A stretch of DNA of 64,000 bases from Streptomyces sp. CB02056 (GTDB lineage Bacteria > Actinomycetota > Actinomycetes > Streptomycetales > Streptomycetaceae). The notes under the pieces were generated by a model. It ran no database searches. It was not told the origin of the DNA and saw only the letters and a program-made list of their open reading frames with translations. Shown here piece by piece: positions 8,532-19,521 of this stretch. The translations under genes were made by a program, and so were the position numbers. Within the stretch, counting starts at the first letter, position 1. Each line of letters begins with the position of its first letter. Location: the NCBI RefSeq assembly GCF_001905545.1, contig NZ_LIPD01000011.1, forward strand, positions 1,495 to 65,494. Direction: 5' to 3'.

Positions 8532-10031
8532 TCAGACCGCCAGCGGCTGGGACTCGTCCGCCGGTTCGAGGCGTCCGCCGGCCGCTGCCTGGGCGGCCAG
8601 GTCGGCGAGGCGTTCGACGGCGGCGGGGACGGTCGCGGCGGGCACGGTGACCGGGAGGCGGATGTGGTGCTCGAAGGCGCCGTCCGAACCGAAGCGGTTG
8701 CCGGAGGCGATCCGGACCCCGCTGCGCTCCCCGGCCCGGGCCAGCGCCGCGCCGGACAGCCCGTCGGTGGAGACCCACAGTGAGAGCCCGCCCGACGGCA
8801 TGGTGAAGCTCCACCCGGGCAGCCGTTCGGGCAGGGCGGCGGCGAAGGCCCGCGCGGTGGCCCGCAGCCGGGTCAGCTGGTGCTCCCGCACGTCGGGCAG
8901 CGGATCGCCCAGCAGCTCGGCGGCGATCAGCTGGTCCAGCACCGGGGTGCCGACGTCGCTGTAGACCCGCTCGGTGGCCAGCCGGCGTACCAGCGCGGGC
9001 GCGGCCCGGACCCAGCCGATCCGCAGGCCGCCCCAGAGCAGTTTGCCCGCCGAGCCGACGGTGACCACCTGGGCGGCGCGGTCCAGGGCCGCCGTCGGGC
9101 GCGGCAGCGGCGTGGACGGCGGTACGCCCCAGCCGAGTTCGGCGGTGGTCTCGTCGGCCAGCACGATGCTCCCGGCGGCCCTGGCGGCGGCCAGCAGTTC
9201 GCGGCGCTGCTCCTCGTCGATCAGCGCGCCGGTCGGGTTGTGGAAGTCCGGGATCACGTACGCGACCCTGGGGCCGGCCCCGCGCAGCACCCGCCGCCAC
9301 TCGTCGAGGTCCCAGGTGGGCCGCGGCGTCCAGGCGTACGGCACCGGGACCAGGCGGGCGCCGGCCAGCCGCAGCGCCTGGAGGGTGTGGGCGTAGCTGG
9401 GCGCCTCGACGGCGACCCGGTCGCCGCGGCCGACCAGCGCCCGCTGGAGCAGGTGCAGGCCGCCCATCGCGCCGGTGGTGATCAGGATCTGGTCGGGGGT
9501 GGTGGGCAGTCCGCGCTCGGTGAAGCGGCGGGCGACGGCCTCGCGCAGCACCGGGACGCCGGTGGGGTAGTGCCCGTGCCCGGCGGCGTAGTACGGCAGC
9601 TGTTCGACGGCCCGGGCGGCGGCCTGGCCGACCCAGGGCTGGGGGGCGGGCGGGGCGGCGACGCCGAGGTCGAGGATGCGGCCCTGCTCGTCCGGCGGGA
9701 CGGGGTGCAGGGCCTCGCCGGGCGGCGGCGCGCCCTCGGGCAGGGCGGTCCAGCTGCCCGCGCCGCGCCGGCTGCGCAGGTAGCCGTCGCCGCGCAGGGT
9801 CTCGTACGCGGTGGCGACGGTGGTGCGGCTCATCGCCAGTGCGGTGGCCAGCTCGCGTTCGGCGGGCAGCCGGGCGCCGACCGGCAGCCGACCCTCGGTG
9901 ACCAGCAGCCGGATCTGCCCGGCCAGGGTGCGGTAGGCGGGGCGGCGGGCGGCGGCCGGCTCGGGGAGCCGGGCGGTGGTGAGCAGCCGCGCGAGTGCGG
10001 GCGGGGTGACGGTGGTGTGCCAGTCGACCAT
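8532..10031 (-). CDS. MocR/PdxR-type transcriptional regulator (GntR wHTH + aminotransferase fold)
   Basis: The N-terminal 75-residue region is a GntR winged helix (LPVGARLPAERELATALAMSRTTVATAYETL). It is linked to a class I aminotransferase-like domain with a PLP lysine in VGSAGKLLWGGLRIGW and the usual FHNPTG motif. MocR proteins sense PLP or amino compounds and typically activate a divergent gene. The neighbour across the 130-bp divergent gap encodes a YczE-like membrane protein, a classic MocR partner. The start is ATG 10031. The ligand is not predictable. Confidence 0.9.
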   Translation of the reverse strand: MVDWHTTVTPPALARLLTTARLPEPAAARRPAYRTLAGQIRLLVTEGRLPVGARLPAERELATALAMSRTTVATAYETLRGDGYLRSRRGAGSWTALPEGAPPPGEALHPVPPDEQGRILDLGVAAPPAPQPWVGQAAARAVEQLPYYAAGHGHYPTGVPVLREAVARRFTERGLPTTPDQILITTGAMGGLHLLQRALVGRGDRVAVEAPSYAHTLQALRLAGARLVPVPYAWTPRPTWDLDEWRRVLRGAGPRVAYVIPDFHNPTGALIDEEQRRELLAAARAAGSIVLADETTAELGWGVPPSTPLPRPTAALDRAAQVVTVGSAGKLLWGGLRIGWVRAAPALVRRLATERVYSDVGTPVLDQLIAAELLGDPLPDVREHQLTRLRATARAFAAALPERLPGWSFTMPSGGLSLWVSTDGLSGAALARAGERSGVRIASGNRFGSDGAFEHHIRLPVTVPAATVPAAVERLADLAAQAAAGGRLEPADESQPLAV

Positions 10032-10162
10032 GGCTGAAAAGTCCACTTGCTCGGGATTGGCCCTGGAGCGGGCAGCTTTGGACTGGCCATCATGGCAGGG
10101 CGGCCATGCCGGCCGCCACCACCGGGCGCCCCGGTGGTGCAGCACCACCGCAGGAGCAGGCC
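10032..10162. promoter_or_regulatory. Divergent MocR/YczE promoter region with candidate operators
   Basis: The 131-bp divergent gap contains inverted half-sites AGTCCA (10040) and TGGACT (10079). It also has a direct repeat GGATTGGCC (about 10054) and GGACTGGCC (about 10080), spaced 26 bp. MocR regulators commonly bind such paired sites between themselves and their target. Assignment is by pattern only. Confidence 0.4.
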
Positions 10163-10861
10163 TTGGCCACCACGACCACACCAGGATCAGCCACCCCCAC
10201 CAGACCCGGACCGGCCGCCGGGCGGACGCTCGCCGTCCGGGTGTTCGGCGACACCCACGCCCTCGGCCGCCGGATACCGCAGCTGTTTGTCGGCCTCGCC
10301 CTGTACGGCGTGAGCATGGCGCTGATGCTCCGCGCCGGCCTCGGCCTCGACCCCTGGGACGTCCTGCACCAGGGCCTGCAGCGCACCATCGGCCTCTCCG
10401 TCGGTACCTGGGTGACGATCTGCGGCGCCCTCGTCCTGCTGCTGTGGATCCCGCTGCGCCAGCGCCCGGGCCTGGGCACCGTCGCCAACGTGCTGGTGAT
10501 CGGCGCGGCCATGGACCTCACCCTGCGGGTCGTCGACGGCCCCGGCGCCCTGCCCGCCAGGATCGCGCTGACGGCCGCGGCGATCGCCCTCAACGGGCTG
10601 GCCAGCGGCCTCTACATCGGCGCCCGGCTCGGCCCCGGCCCGCGCGACGGCCTGATGACCGGCCTGCACCGGCGCACCGGCCGCTCGCTGCGGCTGATCC
10701 GCACCGGCATCGAGGTGACGGTCCTCACCGCCGGGCTGCTGCTCGGCGGCACCGCCGGGGCCGGCACCGTCGCGTATGCGCTGGCCATCGGCCCGCTGGT
10801 GCAGCTCCTGCTGCCCTGGTGCACCGTCCCGGTGCCCGCCGAGGACGCCCGGAAGGGATGA
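10163..10861 (+). CDS. YczE/YitT-like integral membrane protein
   Basis: About 232 residues with five or six hydrophobic segments (LFVGLALYGVSMALMLRAGLG, VTICGALVLLLWIPL, VANVLVIGAAMDL, IALTAAAIALNGLASGLYIG, VTVLTAGLLLGG). It also has the family-like LGLDPWDVLHQGL and GPRDGLMTGL motifs. YczE-type proteins are uncharacterised membrane proteins often divergent from MocR regulators. The TTG start at 10163 is chosen because GGAG sits at 10153-10156; the upstream ATG at 10106 would run through the operator region. Substrate unknown. Confidence 0.8.
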   Translation: MATTTTPGSATPTRPGPAAGRTLAVRVFGDTHALGRRIPQLFVGLALYGVSMALMLRAGLGLDPWDVLHQGLQRTIGLSVGTWVTICGALVLLLWIPLRQRPGLGTVANVLVIGAAMDLTLRVVDGPGALPARIALTAAAIALNGLASGLYIGARLGPGPRDGLMTGLHRRTGRSLRLIRTGIEVTVLTAGLLLGGTAGAGTVAYALAIGPLVQLLLPWCTVPVPAEDARKG

Positions 10862-10937
10862 ACTTCCGGGCACGGAGTTGCCGCGCGCCGTTGTCGCTCG
10901 TCGCGCGCCGGGGGCGGAACCTCGTAAGGTCGTCTCC

Positions 10938-12683
10938 GTGTTGGACGAGATGCGGATACGGGATCTTGGGGTCATCGACGACGCGGTGGTCGAACTCGCC
11001 CCCGGCTTCACCGCCGTGACCGGTGAGACCGGCGCCGGGAAGACCATGGTCGTGACCAGCCTCGGCCTGCTGCTGGGGGGACGCGCCGACCCGGGCCTGG
11101 TGCGCAACGGCACCGGACGCGCCGTCGTGGAGGGCCGCCTGGAGCTGCCCCCCGGCTCCCCGGCGGCGGTCCGCGCGCTCGAGGCCGGGGCCGAACTGGA
11201 CGACGGCGCGCTGCTGATCAGCCGGACCGTCTCCGCCGAGGGCCGCTCCCGGGCGCACGTCGGCGGCCGGTCCGTCCCGGTCGGGCTGCTCGCCGAACTC
11301 GGCGAGGACCTGATCGCCGTGCACGGCCAGACCGACCAGCAGCGCCTGCTGCGCCCGGCCCGCCAGCGCGGCGCGCTGGACCGGTACGCGGGCGCCTCGG
11401 TGGCCGGGCCGCTGGCCCGCTACCGGGAGACCTACCGCGTCCTGCGCGAGGTCTCCGCGACCCTGGAGGAGCTGACCACCCGGGCCCGCGAGCGCGCCCA
11501 GGAGGCCGACCTGCTGCGCTTCGGCCTGGACGAGATCGCCGCCGCCGAGCCGGTGGCCGGCGAGGACGCCGAGCTGGCCGCCGAGGCCGAGCGGCTCGGC
11601 CACGCCGACGCGCTGTCCTCCGCCGCGACCCTCGCCCACGCCGCCCTGGCCGGCGACCCGGTCGACCCGGAGGCGCTGGACGCGGGCACCCTGCTCGCCC
11701 AGTCCCGCCGGGCCCTGGACGCGGTGCGCCACCACGACGAGCGGCTGGCCGCCCTGGCCGACCGCCTCAACGAGGTCGGCTACCTGCTCGCCGACGTGGC
11801 CGGCGACCTGGCCGGCTACGCGGACGACCTGGACGCCGACCCGGTGCGCCTGGCCGCCGTCGAGGACCGCCGGGCCGTCCTGGCCCAGCTGCTGCGCAAG
11901 TACGGCGGCGAGGAGAACTCGCTCGCCGAGGTGATCGCCTGGGCCGAGGCCAGTGCGGTGCGGCTCGCCGAGCTCGACGGCGACGACGACAGGATCGACG
12001 AGCTCGGCGCCCGGGAGAGCGAGCTGCGGGCCGAGCTGGCCGAGCTGGCCGCCGAGGTGTCGCAGGCCCGGTACGCCGCGGCCGGGCGGTTCGCCGACGC
12101 GGTCTCCGCCGAACTCGCCGAACTGGCCATGCCGCACGCCCGGGTGACCTTCGCGATCGGCCAGGTCGACGACCTGGCCGGGATCGAGGTCGGCGGGCGC
12201 ACCGTCGCGTACGGGCCGCACGGCGTGGACGAGGTCGAGGTGCTGCTCGCCCCGCACCCCGGCGCCCAGCCGCGCCCGATCGCCAAGGGCGCCTCCGGCG
12301 GTGAGCTGTCGCGCGTGATGCTCGCCGTCGAGGTGGTCTTCGCGGGCGCCGACCCCGTCCCCACCTACCTGTTCGACGAGGTGGACGCGGGCGTCGGCGG
12401 CAAGGCCGCGGTCGAGATCGGCCGCCGGCTGGCCAAGCTCGCGGAGTCCGCCCAGGTCGTGGTCGTCACCCACCTCCCGCAGGTCGCCGCGTTCGCCGAC
12501 CGGCACCTGGTGGTGGAGAAGACCAACGACGGCACGGTGACCCGCAGCGGTGTCAAGGTGCTGAACGACGAGGAGCGGGTGCGCGAACTCTCCCGGATGC
12601 TGGCCGGCCTGGAGGACTCGGAACTGGGCCGCGCCCACGCCGAGGAACTGCTGGCCGCGGCCCGGGCCCCGCGCCGCCGCTAG
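10938..12683 (+). CDS. recN: DNA repair protein RecN
   Basis: The 581-residue SMC-like ATPase acts in double-strand break repair and recombination. The N-terminal Walker A is GETGAGKT; a long Glu/Ala/Arg-rich coiled coil occupies roughly residues 150-390. The C-terminal half has the ABC signature ASGGELSR, Walker B TYLFDEVDAGVGG and the H-loop VVTHLPQVAAFAD. GTG 10938 lies eight bases after AAGG and gives the family N-terminus LDEMRIRDLGVI. No GAAC-N4-GTTC LexA box is visible just upstream. The position next to nadK/tlyA is conserved in actinomycetes. Confidence 0.96.
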   Translation: MLDEMRIRDLGVIDDAVVELAPGFTAVTGETGAGKTMVVTSLGLLLGGRADPGLVRNGTGRAVVEGRLELPPGSPAAVRALEAGAELDDGALLISRTVSAEGRSRAHVGGRSVPVGLLAELGEDLIAVHGQTDQQRLLRPARQRGALDRYAGASVAGPLARYRETYRVLREVSATLEELTTRARERAQEADLLRFGLDEIAAAEPVAGEDAELAAEAERLGHADALSSAATLAHAALAGDPVDPEALDAGTLLAQSRRALDAVRHHDERLAALADRLNEVGYLLADVAGDLAGYADDLDADPVRLAAVEDRRAVLAQLLRKYGGEENSLAEVIAWAEASAVRLAELDGDDDRIDELGARESELRAELAELAAEVSQARYAAAGRFADAVSAELAELAMPHARVTFAIGQVDDLAGIEVGGRTVAYGPHGVDEVEVLLAPHPGAQPRPIAKGASGGELSRVMLAVEVVFAGADPVPTYLFDEVDAGVGGKAAVEIGRRLAKLAESAQVVVVTHLPQVAAFADRHLVVEKTNDGTVTRSGVKVLNDEERVRELSRMLAGLEDSELGRAHAEELLAAARAPRRR

Positions 12684-12848
12684 CCGGGGCCGGCGGCCCC
12701 CCGGACGTCGGCGACGCGCCCCCGTGGCGCCGACTGTCCAAGAGGGCCGCCGACCTGGCATCGTGGCGGCTGGACACTGGCTTCCCAGCCCCGAGCGCCG
12801 CCGGGCGGGCAATCCTCGCGAAGCGGCGCGCGAACCTGATCGAGTCGG

Positions 12849-14027
12849 ATGCGAGACGACGTGGACCATTCCGCCGCCCGGGCCACCGCGGCCGTCCCCG
12901 AACCGGGGCAGCTGCACGTGGTACTCGTCCTGGCCGCCAGCACCGGCGGCATCGGTGCGCACGTGCGCTCCCTGGCCCAGGGCCTGGTCGCACACGGGGT
13001 GAACGTCACGGTCTGCGCGCCGGCCGGCACGGACGCGCTGTTCGGCTTCTCCCGTACGGGCGCCAGGTTCCACACCGTCGACATCACTCCCACCGCGGGA
13101 GCCCGCAGCGACGCCACCGCGATCGGCGAGCTGCGCCGGGCCTTCACCGGCGCCGACGTGGTGCACGCCCACGGGCTGCGCGCCGGGCTGCTGTCCGACC
13201 TGGCGCTGCGCACCGCGGGCCGCTTCCCGGGCCTGCGCCCCGAGACCCCGCTGGTGGTCACCTCGCACCACGCGCTGCTGGCCACCGGCATGGAGCGCCG
13301 GCTGCAGCGGCTGATGGAGCGCCGGGTGGCGCGCGCCGCCGACCTGGTCCTCGGCGCCTCCTCCGACCTGGTCGCCCGGGCCCGCGAACTGGGCGCCACC
13401 GACGCCCGGCTGGGCCCGGTCGCGGCGCCGCCGATGCCCGAGGGCCTGCTCGGCCGCGCCGAGGCGCGCGCCGCGCTGCTCGGCGACGGCCCGGACCGTC
13501 CGCTGGTGCTGGCGGTCGGCCGGCTCGTCCCGCAGAAGGCCTTCGGGCTGCTGCTGGACGCCACCCGGGAGCTGTCCGCGCTGGACCCGGAGCCGCTCGT
13601 GCTGCTCGCCGGGGACGGCCCGGAGGCGGGCGCGCTGCGCGAGCGGGCGGCCGCGGAGAAGCTGCCGGTGCGGCTGCTCGGCTACCGGACGGACGTGCCC
13701 GACCTGCTGGCCGCCGCCGACGTGGTGGTGGTCCCCAGCCGCTGGGAAGCCCGCTCGCTGGTGGTGCAGGAGGCGATGCGGGCCGGCGTGCCGGTGGTCG
13801 CCACCGCCGTCGGCGGCATCCCCGAACTGGTCGGGGACGCCGCCGAGCTGGTGCCTCCCGGCGACCCGGCGGCGCTCGGCCGCGCGGTGCGTGCCCTGCT
13901 GGCCGACCCGGCCCGCCGCGAGCGGCAGGTGGCGGCCGGCCGGCAGCAGGCCGACACCTGGCCGGACGAGGCCGCCACCGTCGCCCAGGTGCTCAGCACC
14001 TACGACGAGCTGGTGCAGCGCGGCTAG
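12849..14027 (+). CDS. GT4-family glycosyltransferase
   Basis: The 392-residue protein has the GT-B fold of family 4 glycosyltransferases. The N-terminal Rossmann half starts LHVVLVLAASTGGIGAHVRSL. The C-terminal half has LAVGRLVPQKAFGLLLDA, LLAGDGPEAGALR and the donor-binding EX7E-like stretch WEARSLVVQEAMRAGVPVVATAVGGIPELV. It likely transfers a nucleotide-activated sugar to a lipid or glycan in the cytoplasm; the acceptor is unknown. Its TAG stop coincides with the left edge of a MITE-like insertion. Confidence 0.88.
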   Translation: MRDDVDHSAARATAAVPEPGQLHVVLVLAASTGGIGAHVRSLAQGLVAHGVNVTVCAPAGTDALFGFSRTGARFHTVDITPTAGARSDATAIGELRRAFTGADVVHAHGLRAGLLSDLALRTAGRFPGLRPETPLVVTSHHALLATGMERRLQRLMERRVARAADLVLGASSDLVARARELGATDARLGPVAAPPMPEGLLGRAEARAALLGDGPDRPLVLAVGRLVPQKAFGLLLDATRELSALDPEPLVLLAGDGPEAGALRERAAAEKLPVRLLGYRTDVPDLLAAADVVVVPSRWEARSLVVQEAMRAGVPVVATAVGGIPELVGDAAELVPPGDPAALGRAVRALLADPARRERQVAAGRQQADTWPDEAATVAQVLSTYDELVQRG

Positions 14028-14198
14028 GGCCTGTCTTCAAACTCCCGTCGTCCGCCCGCAGGGCGGGCGGGGCGGCGTTGGGGTGCGTGCATCGCAAGGC
14101 GGAGGAGGGAGCCACTGCGGAGCATTGGCGACCGACGACAACGCGGCGAGGTGCGTGCCCCGGCGTCGCCCCGCAGACGCGAGTTTGAAGACAGGCCC
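14027..14198. mobile_element. 172-bp MITE-like element with TA target duplication
   Basis: The ends are perfect inverted repeats: 14027-14044 (begins GGGCCTGTCTTCAAA) and 14181-14198. TA flanks both sides, so the pre-insertion site was CTAG, typical of IS630/Tc1-mariner-type transposition. No ORF of transposase type lies inside, hence non-autonomous. Insertion kept the TAG stop codon of the upstream glycosyltransferase gene because the element begins with G. Confidence 0.8.
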
Positions 14199-14209
14199 TA
14201 GGTCCGCTC

Positions 14210-16207
14210 CTAGACCGTGGCCCGCTCGGCCCGGTCGGTGGCCGGCCCGTCCGGCTGGGCGGACAGGTACGCCGCGCCGCAGGCGGTCAGCCGCAGGGCG
14301 GTGTCGATCAGCGGGACGTGGCTGAAGGCCTGGGGGAAGTTGCCGACCTGGCGCTTGAGGCGCGGGTCCCACTCCTCGGCGAGCAGGCCGACGTCGTTGC
14401 GCAGCGCGAGCAGCCGGTCGAACAGCTCGCGGGCCTCCTGGACCCGGCCGATCATGGCGAGGTCGTCGGCCAGCCAGAACGAGCAGGCCAGGAAGGCGCC
14501 CTCGTGGCCGGAGAGGCCGTCCACGTTGTTGCCGGACTCGTCGTGGGTCGGGTAGCGCAGCACGAAGCCGTCCTCGGTGGACAGTTCGCGCTGGATGGCC
14601 TCGATGGTGCCGATGACGCGCTTGTCGTCGGCGGGCAGGAAGCCGACCTGGGGGATCAGCAGCAGGGAGGCGTCCAGCTCCTTGCCGCCGTAGTACTGGG
14701 TGAAGGTGTTGCGCTCCGGGTCGTAGCCCTTCTCGCAGACGTCGGCGTGGATGGTGTCGCGCAGCGCGCGCCAGCGCTCCAGGTGGCCGCCGGTGGGCTC
14801 GTCCTCGGGGGTCTGCTCCAGGAGCTTGATGGTGCGGTCGACGGCGACCCAGGCCATGACCTTGGAGTGGACGAAGTGGCGGCGGGGGCCGCGGACCTCC
14901 CAGATGCCCTCGTCGGGGTTCTGCCAGTGGTCCTCGAGGTAGTCGATCAGGCGCAGTTGGAGCTGGTGGGCGTGGTCGTTGCGGACGAGGCCGGTCATGT
15001 GGGCGAGGTGGAGGGCTTCGACGACCTCGCCGTAGACGTCGAGTTGGAGTTGTCCGGCGGCGCCGTTGCCGATGCGGACGGGCTGGGAGCCCTCGTAGCC
15101 GGGCAGCCAGTCGAGGGAGGACTCGGTGAGCTCGCGCTCGCCGGCGATGCCGTACATGATCTGCAGGTTCTCGGGGTCGCCGGCGACGGCGCGCAGGAGC
15201 CATTCGCGCCAGGCCTTGGCCTCGTCGCGGTAGCCGGTGCGCAGCAGGGAGGAGAGGGTGATGGCGGCGTCGCGCAGCCAGGTGTAGCGGTAGTCCCAGT
15301 TGCGTTCGCCGCCGATGTCCTCGGGCAGGGAGGTGGTGGGGGCGGCGACGATGCCGCCGGTGGGGGCGTAGGTGAGGCCCTTGAGGGTGATCAGGGAGCG
15401 GATCACGGCTTCGCGGTAGGGGCCCTGGTAGGTGCACTGGTCGGCCCAGTCGTGCCAGAAGTCGGCGGTGGCGTCGAGCATGCCCTCGGCGTCCGGGGCC
15501 TTGGGCGCGTCGAGGTGGGAGGCCTGCCAGGTGAGGGCGAAGGCGATCCGCTCCCCGGCGGTGACGGTGAAGTCGGCGTAGGTGGTGAGGTCGCGGCCGT
15601 AGGTCTCGGCCCTGCCGTCCAGCCAGACCGAGTCGGGGCCGGCCACGGCGACGGTGCGGTGGCCGCCGTCGGCCTGCTCGACGCGGTGCACCCAGGGCAC
15701 CACCCGGCCGTAGGAGAAACGCATCCGCAGTGCGGAGCGCATCCGCACGGTGCCGGAGACGCCCTCGACGATCCGGATCACCTGGGGGACGGCGTCCTTG
15801 CCGGCCAGCGGGCGCGGCGGCATGAAGTCGATCACCCGGACGGTGCCGCCCTGGGCGTCCCACTCCTGCTCCAGGATCAGCGAGTCGCCCCGGTAACGGC
15901 GGCGGTCGGCGGGCACGGCCGGGGCGGCGGCGGTGGGCGGGGGCACCCGCAGGTCGGCGGTCTCGGCGATGCGGACCCGTGCGGGCGAGGGGGCCGGGGC
16001 CGTCGCGGGGAGGGGGACCGAGGTGACGACGGCCTCGGCCGGGCCGATCCGCCAGAAGCCGTGTTCATCGGTGCCGAGCAGGCCGGCGAACACGGCCGGC
16101 GAGTCGAAGCGGGGAAGGCAGAGCCAGTCCACCGCCCCGTCCCTGCTGACCAGGGCAGCGGTCTGCATGTCCCCGATGAGTGCGTAGTCCTCGATACGGC
16201 CGGCCAC
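14210..16207 (-). CDS. GH15 family glycoside hydrolase (trehalase/glucoamylase-like)
   Basis: The 665-residue enzyme opens with the family start IEDYALIGDMQTAALVSRDGAVDWLCLPRFDSP. It continues with IDFMPPR, the substrate-site block EDIGGERNWDYRYTWLRDA, and WVAVDR. The C-terminal catalytic-glutamate region is LLAEEWDPRLKRQVGNFPQAFSHV. In actinobacteria this architecture includes trehalases as well as glucoamylases, so the substrate (trehalose or alpha-glucan) is undecided. There is no signal peptide, implying a cytoplasmic enzyme. The GTG start at 16207 follows a GGAG on the minus strand. The MITE lies beyond its 3' end. Confidence 0.9.
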   Translation of the reverse strand: MAGRIEDYALIGDMQTAALVSRDGAVDWLCLPRFDSPAVFAGLLGTDEHGFWRIGPAEAVVTSVPLPATAPAPSPARVRIAETADLRVPPPTAAAPAVPADRRRYRGDSLILEQEWDAQGGTVRVIDFMPPRPLAGKDAVPQVIRIVEGVSGTVRMRSALRMRFSYGRVVPWVHRVEQADGGHRTVAVAGPDSVWLDGRAETYGRDLTTYADFTVTAGERIAFALTWQASHLDAPKAPDAEGMLDATADFWHDWADQCTYQGPYREAVIRSLITLKGLTYAPTGGIVAAPTTSLPEDIGGERNWDYRYTWLRDAAITLSSLLRTGYRDEAKAWREWLLRAVAGDPENLQIMYGIAGERELTESSLDWLPGYEGSQPVRIGNGAAGQLQLDVYGEVVEALHLAHMTGLVRNDHAHQLQLRLIDYLEDHWQNPDEGIWEVRGPRRHFVHSKVMAWVAVDRTIKLLEQTPEDEPTGGHLERWRALRDTIHADVCEKGYDPERNTFTQYYGGKELDASLLLIPQVGFLPADDKRVIGTIEAIQRELSTEDGFVLRYPTHDESGNNVDGLSGHEGAFLACSFWLADDLAMIGRVQEARELFDRLLALRNDVGLLAEEWDPRLKRQVGNFPQAFSHVPLIDTALRLTACGAAYLSAQPDGPATDRAERATV

Positions 16208-16923
16208 GTGGATCTCCAGTTCGCAATGTGGTCAGGGCATCGGCGAGCGGAGGGAGCGAGCGGTCTGCGGGGCCGGAGGTCCACCCCGGGACGTCCGGCC
16301 TGCCGGGGGTGGTGGCGGGCCTTGCTGGAGTGTCCGCGGGGCTCGGTCGAGCCCCTGGAGTGGGTGGGGATGAGCGGGAATACGGGGAGGTCCGGTCGCG
16401 CATCGGGGACCGGGAGTGTCCTGACCCTCCCACGCCCTCCGCGTGCTCGTGCTGTCGGCGATGCGTCCGAGCAGCTTACGACGGACGAAAGGGGCGAAGC
16501 ACGCGGACGCAGCCCGGTGTGGCGCCGCAATTCGGCGGAAATGCCGTGCATCGCGAGGGCGCGGCGCAGGATGGTCCGGAAGGATCACCTCCGCCTGGCC
16601 CGGCAGGGGGAGCCGGGATGGTCCGGACGGACACCGCGCTCTGGCCCGGTCCGGGGGGTTGTGCGACCGGTGTGAAACCTGTGGCGTGTGATGCGCCGGT
16701 CGTGCGCCCCGCGCGCGCTCCCGGCGCGGTGCGCGTGCCTCGATCGGCGTCCGGGTCGCGTCACTGATACCCTGGTATCCCGTGGACCGGCGGGATCAAA
16801 CGCCCCGGACCAGCCGAACCGACGACCCAGTGAGCGCCGCGCACCGAGCCGGCCTCCCGTCACGGCGAACCCCGAGCCTCCCGCCCACGTCTGCTTCGAC
16901 ACGCGACCCACGGGAGCCCCCTC
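16208..16923. promoter_or_regulatory. 716-bp divergent gap between the GH15 gene and pyrG
   Basis: No credible gene is seen; ORFs here are Gly/Arg/Pro-rich frame artefacts. The clearest signal is the palindrome GATACC-CT-GGTATC at 16766-16779, about 145 bp before pyrG, the one relatively AT-containing spot; it could be an operator or overlap a -10. The pyrG ribosome binding site is CGGGAG at 16911. Confidence 0.45.
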
Positions 16924-18603
<1,680 letters not shown>

Positions 18604-18620
18604 TCCTCCCCGGTCGTTCA

Positions 18621-18661
18621 CCGAACGGCGGCCCCGCGATTCCCGCGGGGCCGCCGTTCGG
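18621..18661 (+). terminator. Hairpin terminator after pyrG
   Basis: Perfect 18-bp stem, 18621-18638 with 18644-18661, and a 5-nt loop, starting 17 bp after the stop codon. The NUDIX gene begins 38 bp later, so it probably has its own promoter or depends on read-through. Confidence 0.85.
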
Positions 18662-18698
18662 CGTTAGATTGTGTCGTACTGACGAAAAGGGGAGAGCG

Positions 18699-19346
18699 AT
18701 GGACGAGCAGAGCCGCCAGGGGATCGCCGACGTGGCCGAGGAGTGGGAGGTCCGGGCCGGCGGGACGCCCTTCCAGGGCAAGGTCACCGGGGTCCGCAGC
18801 GAGGAGGTCCGGATGCCCGACGGCAGCTGGGCCCGCCGCGACTACCAGACCCACCCCGGCTCGGTCTCGGTGCTCGCCCTGGACGACGAGCAGCGGGTGC
18901 TGGTGCTGCGCCAGTACCGCCACCCGGTGCGCCAGCGGCTGTGGGAGCTGCCCGCCGGCCTGCTCGACGTGCCCGGCGAGAACCCGTGGCACGCCGCGCA
19001 GCGCGAGCTGTACGAGGAGGCGTACTGCAAGGCCGGCACCTGGCGGATCCTCGCCGACTACTACACCTCCCCGGGCGGCACCGACGAGGCGCTGCGGATG
19101 TTCCTCGCCACCGACCTGGCGCCGGCCGAGGGCGAGCGCTACGCGGCCGAGGGCGAGGAGCAGGAGATCGAGGTCGCCTGGGTGCCGGTGCCGGAGCTGA
19201 TCCGGCTGATCCAGGCCGGGAAGCTGCACAACCCGACCCTGGTCACCGGCACCCTCGCCGTGCACGCCGCACTCACCGGCCCGGACGGGCTGGACGCGCT
19301 GCGCCCGGCGGACTCGCCCTGGCCGGCTCGCCCCTTCGAGGCCTGA
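18699..19346 (+). CDS. NUDIX hydrolase (ADP-ribose pyrophosphatase type)
   Basis: The 215-residue protein contains a NUDIX box, residues running from LPAGLLDVPGE to RELYEEAYCKAG. It has the catalytic RELxEE core, but the first Gly-to-Glu spacing is one residue longer than the textbook box, as seen in many ADP-ribose pyrophosphatases. The following YTSPGGTDEALRMFLA matches that subfamily. It probably hydrolyses ADP-ribose or a related nucleoside diphosphate sugar. ATG 18699 is preceded by AAGGGGAG. It follows pyrG, the usual actinomycete order. Confidence 0.9.
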   Translation: MDEQSRQGIADVAEEWEVRAGGTPFQGKVTGVRSEEVRMPDGSWARRDYQTHPGSVSVLALDDEQRVLVLRQYRHPVRQRLWELPAGLLDVPGENPWHAAQRELYEEAYCKAGTWRILADYYTSPGGTDEALRMFLATDLAPAEGERYAAEGEEQEIEVAWVPVPELIRLIQAGKLHNPTLVTGTLAVHAALTGPDGLDALRPADSPWPARPFEA

Positions 19347-19521
19347 GTCGGCCGCTCGGGGGACGGCCGGCCGCCGGTCGTTGAGTCGTTGGGGTGATTT
19401 GCGGATTCGTACGACCGGATGTCACCTCGGCTGAGCCGGACGGTCGAACTACGCTTCGCAGACAGGGCGCCCGTCCCGGGCCGCCTCCGCTGAACTCCGG
19501 AGGCCGGGCACCGGAAGCCGG

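Noticed and set aside
10861..10937. SOS box upstream of recN
   Set aside because: No GAAC-N4-GTTC or close variant in the 76-bp gap.
14318..16675. Plus-strand frame of 785 codons
   Set aside because: Antisense to the GH15 gene, whose motifs and start are clear.
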